This document shows, one piece after another, positions 1-6,407 of a stretch of DNA of 9,880 bases. Source of the DNA: Euryarchaeota archaeon UBA53 (lineage in GTDB: Archaea; Thermoplasmatota; Poseidoniia; Poseidoniales; Poseidoniaceae); NCBI GenBank assembly GCA_002507425.1, contig DAZU01000026.1:1-9880 (forward strand), given 5' to 3'. Each line of letters opens with the position of its first letter. The first letter of the stretch is position 1. Position numbers and translations under genes: made by a program. The notes under the pieces are model-generated. The model saw nothing but the letters and a program-made list of their open reading frames with translations, had not been told where the DNA came from and searched no databases.

Positions 1-1
1 T

Positions 2-784
2 TTGAGAGCGGTTGGAAAAGCAAGTAACCGACTATCTGAAGACGGATTAAGAATAATGCGTGCTTATAGATTCATGGATAGGGGGTTGAGCGGAGTTTGG
101 AATCCAGATATCGAATTATCTAATGCCCTAGTAGACAATGTCAGTATGTTAGATATGGTTTCAATTGAAAGGATTTGGGCCGAACTCGAGCGAATAATGC
201 TCGGACGCAATGCTAGCAAAATATTGGAGAGGATGAACAATGATGGCATACTTAACGCAATATTCGGTTTACCAATCTCCAAAGATTGCATAATACCTTT
301 GTCAAGTTTAGAGTTTGATTTAGAAGCTCGATTAGCTATGATTTTTTCAAAGTTTAATGGATATGAGTTGGAATCTACAATGAAAAAAATGAAGGTTTCA
401 AAAAACGTATCGAAAAGAACAAAAAAACTCCATTCGTTAATTGATATTATGCCATCAAAAATAGACCTCAGGATCTATAGAAACACACTAGGTGATGAAG
501 CGATGGTTCATGCAGACCTCAGAGATGCTCTTGGTCAGGACATTGAATTGATAAAGAAATCATTACAATACCCATACGACATCAAGTGCCTAATTGATGG
601 TGAATGGCTTATGTCCAGAACAGGCCTGTCTCCAGGCATAAGACTTGGTCGTCTCAAAGATTGGCTGCATAGGGTTCAGATTGAGCGAAATTACACAGAC
701 ATTTCTCAAATGGAAACAGCTCTTTGCTCTATACAGTGGCAACACGGTGAAGTCGATAATTGGCCAAAGCCAGTATGGCCGTGA
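2..784 (+). CDS. cca: tRNA CCA-adding enzyme, class II (bacterial type), C-terminal part, 5' end cut by window
   Basis: Adds or repairs the 3' CCA end of tRNAs with CTP and ATP, in the cytoplasm. The reading frame is open to the left edge, so the catalytic N-terminal domain (motifs A-C) lies outside. In the 260 visible residues, R-L-S-E-D-G-L-R at about 10-17 matches motif D (EDxxR), which selects the incoming nucleotide in class II enzymes. It is followed by R-A-Y-R-F and then V-S-I-E-R-I at about 53-58 (motif E region). Near the C terminus, T-G-L-S-P-G-I-R-L-G at about 207-216 fits the conserved PGxxxG element of the tail domain. There is no sign of an HD domain. Archaea normally carry the unrelated class I enzyme, so this is bacterial-type whatever the host. 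A poly(A) polymerase of the same superfamily is the main alternative. The next gene starts 39 bp downstream on the same strand. Confidence 0.85.
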   Translation: MRAVGKASNRLSEDGLRIMRAYRFMDRGLSGVWNPDIELSNALVDNVSMLDMVSIERIWAELERIMLGRNASKILERMNNDGILNAIFGLPISKDCIIPLSSLEFDLEARLAMIFSKFNGYELESTMKKMKVSKNVSKRTKKLHSLIDIMPSKIDLRIYRNTLGDEAMVHADLRDALGQDIELIKKSLQYPYDIKCLIDGEWLMSRTGLSPGIRLGRLKDWLHRVQIERNYTDISQMETALCSIQWQHGEVDNWPKPVWP

Positions 785-823
785 CGGCATCAAGTTCATG
801 ATAGGTTCCACAATCGGGATATC

Positions 824-2293
824 ATGTCCGAGGAACAAGTTCCGGGTAGAAGTTTGAAGAACATGGGTTGGTTCCTTGTAATATCAGGATTTTTCGGATT
901 AACTTGGTTACCAAACATTGCACCTTTCTGTTGTGTTTTTGGGTTAATAGGAATTGTTGCGGGTATGGTTTCGTCTTCTGGTCCCGCAGTCAGTTCAGAT
1001 GGTAGGATGGTGCTAAAGCAAGATAACACGGGTCAGTGGAGTTGGGTAGAGCAAGGTCAGGCGGCAGTTCAAGATGTCGCAGCGTCACACAACGATCAGT
1101 CTAACCAGATTTTATCTAGGCTAATCCAGCAAGTGAGAGGAGGTAAACCTCTTGAGGAATTACAAACAACTGAGGTTGATGTTTTAGCCAATGCATACGG
1201 TATTCAAAGTGGTTCAAATTCACAAAAGATAAACGCATTAAAAAATTCTGATGCGGCAAGAACTGGGTTGCAACTGGGGGCGATCGCGGGTGTGGCAGGA
1301 ATAGCAGGAGTTGCCACATCAAAGATTGTCGAGAGTGGTAGACAGAGAGCATTAGATCGTGCTGAAGAACTTCGCCAGCAAGGTAGAGATAAGCTAATGG
1401 AGAACATTGAGGAAGGGAAATACAAAATCGACTCCAGTCTACCTAAAAGTGAATCAGGTGAAAGTGCGTCTGAAATTGCAAATAATGTGATTACCGATCA
1501 GATTACTAATTTGATTAGAAGCAAAAATCTCACCCCTGAAATGTTATTGTCTCATTCAGATGGGAACAACGATGGTGTTATGAACGCAGTTGAGATATCT
1601 GCTGCTATTGGAGCTTTGATCGGAATGACAGTTCCAGTGTTCATTGTGAAGGATTCCATAAAGCAGTTCGACCTAGATGAAGATGGAACATTAAACATTC
1701 ACGAGCTAAATTCGATGTGGGAGAAACTTGGATTCGATGTAACTCAGGTTGAAGATACAATTGATGAAGAGATTGAATCTGACTCAGAAGAAATTGAACT
1801 GCCTCCAGAAGAGGTTGTCACAGAGCAAGTCGATGAGATAGAAGTTGAAGTTCCACAAACAAGCGAGCCTGAAACCATATTACATGATGAACCTGTCAAG
1901 CAAGAAATCAATGCTCAGCAAGAAGAGATTGCAGATGTTATTAGTGAAGGAATAGATACTGAATTAGAACACTTAATACTTCAAATGGAAGATGCGAGAT
2001 TTTCTAGCGAGAGAAAGGAGATTATGCAAACGCAGGAATCTGATTTCACAGTGCAAGTAAAAATCGATAAAATTGATAGAACTTTGATAGGGGACTCGAC
2101 TTACCGTGGAGGTCAATCTGTCCATGGTCTGATTGATGGTGGGCCATACTCTGGTTTGCTAAAAATGCCTGCAGAACTTAACGACTTAATTTTGACTTAC
2201 AAAATAGGAGATGTGATTAGCGTTAAAGCGAAATTAATTGACTTTTCTCCAAGTTTGAAAAGACCTGTATTGGAAGGAAGTTCAGTGATTTAG
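824..2293 (+). CDS. Membrane protein with paired EF-hands and acidic linker, function unknown
   Basis: I do not recognise this 489-residue protein as a named family. Two hydrophobic segments at about 15-30 and 32-50 suggest an N-terminal membrane hairpin. A glycine/alanine-rich stretch at about 148-169 resembles a glycine-zipper helix, and 170-195 is a charged, probably helical region. Two canonical 12-residue EF-hand loops follow: D246-G-N-N-D-G to E257, and D283-L-D-E-D-G to E294. Both have Asp/Asn at positions 1, 3 and 5, Gly at 6 and Glu at 12, and they are spaced like one paired unit, so calcium binding is likely. Residues about 306-345 are a very acidic, low-complexity linker. The last 85 residues (405-489) alternate like a small beta domain. 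A calcium-responsive or structural envelope role is inference only. ATG 824 is kept as start because it precedes the first helix; its ribosome site is weak. The 3' end overlaps the opposing copper-protein gene by 12 bp. Confidence 0.8.
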   Translation: MSEEQVPGRSLKNMGWFLVISGFFGLTWLPNIAPFCCVFGLIGIVAGMVSSSGPAVSSDGRMVLKQDNTGQWSWVEQGQAAVQDVAASHNDQSNQILSRLIQQVRGGKPLEELQTTEVDVLANAYGIQSGSNSQKINALKNSDAARTGLQLGAIAGVAGIAGVATSKIVESGRQRALDRAEELRQQGRDKLMENIEEGKYKIDSSLPKSESGESASEIANNVITDQITNLIRSKNLTPEMLLSHSDGNNDGVMNAVEISAAIGALIGMTVPVFIVKDSIKQFDLDEDGTLNIHELNSMWEKLGFDVTQVEDTIDEEIESDSEEIELPPEEVVTEQVDEIEVEVPQTSEPETILHDEPVKQEINAQQEEIADVISEGIDTELEHLILQMEDARFSSERKEIMQTQESDFTVQVKIDKIDRTLIGDSTYRGGQSVHGLIDGGPYSGLLKMPAELNDLILTYKIGDVISVKAKLIDFSPSLKRPVLEGSSVI

Positions 2294-2803
2294 CTCTCTA
2301 CCTTTACGCAGAAATCCTGCTAGAAGGACAACTGGTATCAGGCTCTGTAATGGTAAGAAAGGCATAAACGACTCTTCTTCCATAGGCATGGTTGTTTGAT
2401 TTACTTCAGATGTGGTATTATTTGGTGCAGGTGCCAAAGCGTTTACTACAATCTGACCAACCATTCCTAAACTTCTATGCGGCTCGCAATAATACTCAAA
2501 AGTTCCATTCATTCCCTGCAAGAATACAAATCTGTAGTCTTCATTGGAGTCAGTGTCTCCTGAGTCGAAGGTTCCATTTTCTTCAACAGCATTGTGAGGC
2601 AAAATTTGACCAGACCAGAAAAACCTGATTGCCTCACTCTCATTTATTGTCACACTCTGAGGACTAAATCGTAGATTAGTGCTGTCAACTGTGATTATCG
2701 TATCCGAGGTGTGGTTGTGGGCACTCACAGCAGGAATCATAGATATGGTCGTGACCAGAAAGACGGCCAAGTAGATTCTCATGATGCAGGTATTTTTCAG
2801 CAT
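2282..2803 (-). CDS. Secreted plastocyanin-like blue copper protein (cupredoxin) with C-terminal membrane tail
   Basis: A small type I copper electron carrier acting outside the cytoplasmic membrane. Residues about 8-28 form a signal peptide ending in the cleavage-like A-V-S-A-H. The cupredoxin domain spans about 35-121. All four expected ligands are visible: H70 in L-P-H-N-A, then C106, H109 and M114 in Y-Y-C-E-P-H-R-S-L-G-M (C-x2-H-x4-M). A Pro/Thr/Asn-rich spacer (about 124-142, with N-x-T sites) leads to a hydrophobic segment at about 148-164 followed by R-K-G-R, which looks like a membrane anchor. ATG 2803 is used, but ATG 2782 (residue 8) would start directly at the signal peptide and is equally plausible; neither has a good Shine-Dalgarno. 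It is transcribed divergently from hemH. A role as electron donor or acceptor of a haem-copper respiratory chain would fit the neighbours but is inference. Such tail-anchored cupredoxins are common in marine archaea and also occur in bacteria. Confidence 0.9.
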   Translation of the reverse strand: MLKNTCIMRIYLAVFLVTTISMIPAVSAHNHTSDTIITVDSTNLRFSPQSVTINESEAIRFFWSGQILPHNAVEENGTFDSGDTDSNEDYRFVFLQGMNGTFEYYCEPHRSLGMVGQIVVNALAPAPNNTTSEVNQTTMPMEEESFMPFLPLQSLIPVVLLAGFLRKGRELNH

Positions 2804-2837
2804 AATACTTAGGTTATTGTTTTGAAGATTATCTTAA

Positions 2838-2880
2838 CATCGACGATTTTTAACCCCCTAATTACGTTTAAATTTCTATC
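2838..2880 (-). promoter_or_regulatory. AT-rich promoter-like region upstream of the copper-protein gene
   Basis: Read on the minus strand, this stretch contains A-A-A-T-T-T-A-A-A-C (about 2876-2867) and T-T-A-A-A-A-A-T (about 2853-2846), the latter preceded by a G run. Either could be an archaeal TATA element. The nearer one would place the transcript start about 20 nt before ATG 2803. No convincing bacterial -35/-10 pair stands out. The assignment rests on composition and spacing only. Confidence 0.3.
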
Positions 2881-2936
2881 AAATTACTACTTTTTTGTGA
2901 TAATTCCGCCTCATGTTACAAGGCTTGATTCAAACA

Positions 2937-2957
2937 TTATTTTATTTAAGAAATTTC
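2937..2957 (+). promoter_or_regulatory. Possible TATA-like promoter element of hemH
   Basis: The T/A-rich run TTATTTTATTTAAG at about 2938-2951 is the best TATA-like candidate upstream of hemH. With archaeal spacing (about 25-27 nt) it would place the transcript start near 2970, directly at the inverted repeat that follows. That would leave a leader of roughly 70 nt before ATG 3045. This is an inference from position and composition. Confidence 0.3.
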
Positions 2958-2971
2958 TGAGGGCATAAACA

Positions 2972-2987
2972 ACCAGAGGTCTCTGGT
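2972..2987. promoter_or_regulatory. Inverted repeat (7-bp arms), candidate operator upstream of hemH
   Basis: ACCAGAG (2972-2978), a two-base centre GT, and CTCTGGT (2981-2987) form a perfect inverted repeat with two-fold symmetry. It lies 57 bp before the hemH start codon and just downstream of the TATA-like run. A 7-2-7 palindrome of this size is typical of a site for a dimeric DNA-binding regulator. No T run follows, so it does not look like an intrinsic terminator. Regulation of hemH by iron, haem or redox state would be sensible but is not shown by the sequence. Confidence 0.45.
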
Positions 2988-3044
2988 CACTAAATCGCCA
3001 AATCTAATCATAACCACCATTACTAAATTCTAGGACGTATTATT

Positions 3045-4205
3045 ATGAAATACACACCACTCAAGCGTAAAACAAAGGTTGTATTTGTGCAATTAGGTTC
3101 GCCAGAGGCACCAACTCCCAAGGCACTGAGGAAATATCTAAGAGAATTCTTAGGCGATCCACGATTGATTGATTGGAATCCATTCATCTGGAAAATGATT
3201 CTCAACTGTTTCGTTTTGCCATTCAGACCCAAAAAATCAGCTAAGCTATACGAACGAATCTGGGATGGAGAGAGTTTTCCACTCATAACCAATACTATTG
3301 AATTTACAAAAAATGTTGAAAAAGAATTGCAATCTATTGATAGCAAAGGACACGTTGAAGTAAATCACGCGTTCTTATTATCACCTCCTTACGTAAACGA
3401 AGTGTATGATGATTGGGAAGAGGACCTCAAAAACGGTGTTGGAGCTACCAAACTGATGGTTATCCCCATGTTTCCACAATACTCCGAAAGCACCGTCGCT
3501 TCAGGTATTGATACACTTGCCAAGGAACTCTCCAAAAGAGTGAAGATACCAAATTTCGAAGTTATAACAAACTTCCATCGCACACATGCTTTCGTGGACA
3601 ACTCAGTTAGAATTGTTGATAACAAGTTACAGGATTTAATTGACAGTGGGGTTAAACCTGAAATGCTTCTATTGACTTTCCACGGTATGCAAAAACGTAG
3701 AATTTTAGAAAAAGGTGACGATTACTACAGACATTGCTACGAAACATACAGGCTTATTGTTGACCGTCTAAAAAATATAAATCCCGAAAATACAATGATG
3801 ACATTCCAAAGCAAATTCGGTTCCGAGGAATGGATAACTCCCTACACTGATGAGGTAGTTGAAGATTTGATAAAACAAGGTAAGAAGGAGATTGTAGTTT
3901 ATTCTCCAAGCTTTGTTGCAGATTGTCTAGAGACCACCGATGAACTTGGCCATGAACTTGTAGAAGATGCTAAGGAATGGGGAGGTAATGTGTATGCAAT
4001 AGATTGTCTAAACGTAGATGAAAAATGGTGTAAAGACTTTGCCAAATATACCTACACACAAGCCGAAGGGTCTGCTCAGGATAAAGAGGATATTGAGTAT
4101 CAACTCGTAGCCTCAGATTATGATGAAATGCCTTCTTTATCATCGGATGGCAAATCGATATCAATTTCTAGAGAGGTTCTGCACCACTCATTTGACAAGG
4201 ATTAG
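3045..4205 (+). CDS. hemH: Ferrochelatase (protohaem ferro-lyase)
   Basis: Inserts ferrous iron into protoporphyrin IX, the last step of protohaem synthesis. The 386-residue product shows family motifs in order: L-G-S-P-E-A-P (17-23), F-L-G-D-P-R-L-I-D (35-43), L-P-F-R-P-K-K-S-A-K-L-Y (58-69), P-M-F-P-Q-Y-S (141-147), T-F-H-G-M (211-215) with the catalytic His213, Q-S-K-F-G (255-259), and P-S-F-V-A-D-C-L-E-T (288-297) with Glu296 in the position of the conserved acidic residue. The N-terminal third closely resembles proteobacterial-type HemH. About 45 residues after position 340 extend beyond the usual 320-345-residue bacterial core and are polar and acidic; their role is unknown. ATG 3045 is preceded by a weak AGGA at 3032-3035. 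With HemF nearby, a protoporphyrin rather than coproporphyrin substrate is likely. The gene converges on the haem operon with a 9-bp gap. Confidence 0.95.
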   Translation: MKYTPLKRKTKVVFVQLGSPEAPTPKALRKYLREFLGDPRLIDWNPFIWKMILNCFVLPFRPKKSAKLYERIWDGESFPLITNTIEFTKNVEKELQSIDSKGHVEVNHAFLLSPPYVNEVYDDWEEDLKNGVGATKLMVIPMFPQYSESTVASGIDTLAKELSKRVKIPNFEVITNFHRTHAFVDNSVRIVDNKLQDLIDSGVKPEMLLLTFHGMQKRRILEKGDDYYRHCYETYRLIVDRLKNINPENTMMTFQSKFGSEEWITPYTDEVVEDLIKQGKKEIVVYSPSFVADCLETTDELGHELVEDAKEWGGNVYAIDCLNVDEKWCKDFAKYTYTQAEGSAQDKEDIEYQLVASDYDEMPSLSSDGKSISISREVLHHSFDKD

Positions 4206-4214
4206 GCAATCAGC

Positions 4215-5480
4215 TTATCGCTGGAATAATTCCGCTATTCTCTCCGCCTGATCAACAATATGGGTTATAGAAACTCCGCTAACAGACCAACCGGTGTAAG
4301 AACAATCATTTGCTAATCCTTTCATTTTTGATAGATGCCCTGGTTTGAAACTTGGTATGTGTTTTTCTCCCAGATTTTTAAAGAGCAATGGGTCCTTTGC
4401 ATTGAACAGTCTTTCAACGCACAGTTTTATTGACATTTCATCCATATCCCACCTCCTGTGGGGGACCATTATCCGAAACAATCTCATACCATCTGGGCAC
4501 CTCTTCGAGTGATGTATATCGCTTTCATGCAATATTCCACTTATTGGTATGTTGTCATCTGGAATCAGCGTACCATAGCCTTTCGGAATATCAGCGACAG
4601 TCTCTTTATCATATCCAATAGCAAATATCGAAAGCGTAGTTTGGTCATAATCGTCTTGCCATCCTGGGCAAGTCCAAATCACAGATTCGATCGGTATGGA
4701 AAATTTTTCAGAGATAGACAGCGGACTTTCAGCATCAAAATTAGTTATAATTTCTACATTTGGTTTACGATTTAGTTCACTAACTAGTGTATCATTTAGA
4801 GTTTTCATCCCTCCTTCAATTGAAGCGAGCCCTCTTTTTGTAGGTTTGAAAATTGGATATGTATCTCTCATCATCCTTTTCAATTTCCTTTTGCTTACAG
4901 GGGGATTATCCCCAAATTTGGTAATTGAGGGAATTAATAAATCTGCATCCACGTTATCAGACGTATCATTTACAATACCCAACGTGAACGCATCTGCAAT
5001 TGCTTTGTTAGGTATTATTTGGGCAACAGATAGACCACCATCACGCGATTTTCTTATATTCTGAATTAGTTTTAATGGATTGAGTTTGAAAATCATATTT
5101 TTTCCCAACTTATGTTTTTTCCCATTAATAATAACCCATCTCGCAGTAGCGTCTGAATTTGTCGGTTTGAATTTCTTTGCAAGTTGTAAATCCTCAACCA
5201 AGCGCCAAAATGCGGGATGAGGCCTTACCGCGTTTACTGCCAAATCACAAATCCAACCAGCATCATGCCATGTTGAGATCACTCCACCTGGAGCTCCTGA
5301 TTTTTCTACGAGTTTAATTTCGATATCAGGTCTTATTTCAGATATACGGTATGCGCATGCTAAGCCTGATAATCCAGCCCCGACAATTACTATCTTGTCC
5401 GATTTTGCTAGTTTTGGATTAACGAGTAGAGGTCGGCGTATTTCATCCCCGTGCTTTATCCAAGTCGCAAGTCTATTCAT
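4215..5480 (-). CDS. hemY: FAD-dependent protoporphyrinogen oxidase (HemY/PgoX-like)
   Basis: Oxidises protoporphyrinogen IX to protoporphyrin IX with FAD and oxygen (six-electron oxidation), probably at the membrane surface. An N-terminal Rossmann fold is clear: I-V-I-V-G-A-G-L-S-G-L at 30-40 (GxGxxG) with the FAD-ribose acidic residue in L-V-E-K at 57-60 and G-G-V-I-S-T at 65-70. Further family features are I-E-G-G-M-K-T-L (221-228) and G-Y-G-T-L-I-P (301-307). The terminal segment Y-T-G-W-S-V-S-G-V-S at about 395-404 is in the place of the second FAD-contact motif, which is normally Gly-rich. At 421 residues it is shorter than the usual 450-480, and it is divergent, so another FAD amine-oxidase-family enzyme is possible from sequence alone; the position between hemF and hemH strongly supports PPO. 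It is the last gene of the operon, 20 bp after hemF, with no strong ribosome site. Confidence 0.85.
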   Translation of the reverse strand: MNRLATWIKHGDEIRRPLLVNPKLAKSDKIVIVGAGLSGLACAYRISEIRPDIEIKLVEKSGAPGGVISTWHDAGWICDLAVNAVRPHPAFWRLVEDLQLAKKFKPTNSDATARWVIINGKKHKLGKNMIFKLNPLKLIQNIRKSRDGGLSVAQIIPNKAIADAFTLGIVNDTSDNVDADLLIPSITKFGDNPPVSKRKLKRMMRDTYPIFKPTKRGLASIEGGMKTLNDTLVSELNRKPNVEIITNFDAESPLSISEKFSIPIESVIWTCPGWQDDYDQTTLSIFAIGYDKETVADIPKGYGTLIPDDNIPISGILHESDIHHSKRCPDGMRLFRIMVPHRRWDMDEMSIKLCVERLFNAKDPLLFKNLGEKHIPSFKPGHLSKMKGLANDCSYTGWSVSGVSITHIVDQAERIAELFQR

Positions 5481-5500
5481 ATTCTAACAACTCATCAAAA

Positions 5501-6406
5501 CTAAAGCCAGTCGACAGGATTTTTCAAAATATTGACCAATTCTTCTTCCTTGGTCTGACTAGCTACCTCATGGCAATATTCCCACCTAGAGGTAAGAGGT
5601 AAAGACATCAGTATGCTTTCGATTCTGCCATTGGTAGTTAGACCAAAAGTGGTCCCTCTATCATAAACTAGGTTAAATTCAACATATCTGCCCCGTCGGA
5701 TTTGTTGCCAAACCTTATTTTCTGCGGAATACTCTAAATCCTTCCTTTTCGTCAAAATTGGTATGTAAGAGTCCAAGAATGATTCTGCAGCATCTTCGAC
5801 AAAAGAATAGCACTCTTCCTTGCTAATGAGGTTCAAGTCGTCAAAGAATATACCCCCTATACCCCTTCTTTCATCGCGATGTCTAATGAAAAAGTAATCA
5901 TCACACCATTTCTTGAAGTGCTCATAATTTGCCACCTCGTGCCTGTCACAAACATCTTTGTGAGTCTTATGAAAATGGATTGCGTCTTCCTCGAACAGGT
6001 AACTAGGTGTCAAATCTGCACCCCCACCAAACCACCAACTACCATCCTTTTCACCCTCTCCTCTTTCGAAATACCTGTAATTCGCATGAACTGTTGGAGC
6101 CATTGGGTTGTGTGGGTGTAGAACAAGACTAATACCGGTTGCAAAAAAATCTAAATCCTCGCCTTCGAGATTTTTTCCTCCACCCATGTTTGCAGCGGCT
6201 TGTTTACTCAAAGTTCCGTGTACAACACTTACATTGACTCCAGCTTTTTCGAATACCTTACCGTTCGAAAAAACTCTACTACGACCACCGCCTCCTTCTT
6301 CTCTTTCCCAATTATCTTCCCTGTAATCAACTTCGTCGATTTTTCTTAACTCATCGCAAATAATATCCTGTATTCGATGGACCATATCCGTCATTTTCCG
6401 GCGCAA
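5501..6406 (-). CDS. hemF: Oxygen-dependent coproporphyrinogen III oxidase
   Basis: Converts coproporphyrinogen III to protoporphyrinogen IX by oxidative decarboxylation of two propionates, using molecular oxygen. Numbering from the TTG start (301 residues, close to the roughly 300 of E. coli HemF): G-G-G-G-R-S-R-V (38-45), G-I-S-L-V-L-H-P-H-N-P (91-101), H-A-N-Y-R-Y-F (107-113), W-F-G-G-G-A-D-L-T-P (125-134), and R-H-R-D-E-R-R-G (175-182) with G-G-I-F-F-D-D (184-190). These include the conserved histidines and the family signature. Start choice: TTG 6406 has a full AGGTGAT ribosome site (6417-6411) four bases upstream, overlapping the end of hemE. ATG 6394 (297 residues) is the alternative but lies 16 bases from that site. 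An upstream ATG at 6508 would overlap hemE by 101 bp and add non-homologous residues. The oxygen requirement implies an aerobic host. Confidence 0.95.
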   Translation of the reverse strand: MRRKMTDMVHRIQDIICDELRKIDEVDYREDNWEREEGGGGRSRVFSNGKVFEKAGVNVSVVHGTLSKQAAANMGGGKNLEGEDLDFFATGISLVLHPHNPMAPTVHANYRYFERGEGEKDGSWWFGGGADLTPSYLFEEDAIHFHKTHKDVCDRHEVANYEHFKKWCDDYFFIRHRDERRGIGGIFFDDLNLISKEECYSFVEDAAESFLDSYIPILTKRKDLEYSAENKVWQQIRRGRYVEFNLVYDRGTTFGLTTNGRIESILMSLPLTSRWEYCHEVASQTKEEELVNILKNPVDWL

Positions 6407-6407
6407 T

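Noticed and set aside
2972..2987. Inverted repeat as an intrinsic terminator
   Set aside because: The stem is followed by CACTAAATC, with no T run, and it lies upstream of both divergent genes rather than after one.
4211..4223. CAGC-ttatc-GCTG mini-hairpin between hemH and PPO as a bidirectional terminator
   Set aside because: Only four base pairs, no T tract on either strand, and half of it is inside the PPO coding end. Chance is likely.
4696..5064. 122-codon plus-strand open frame inside the PPO gene
   Set aside because: It is antisense to a well-supported gene, has no recognisable domain, and matches the pattern of a shadow frame.
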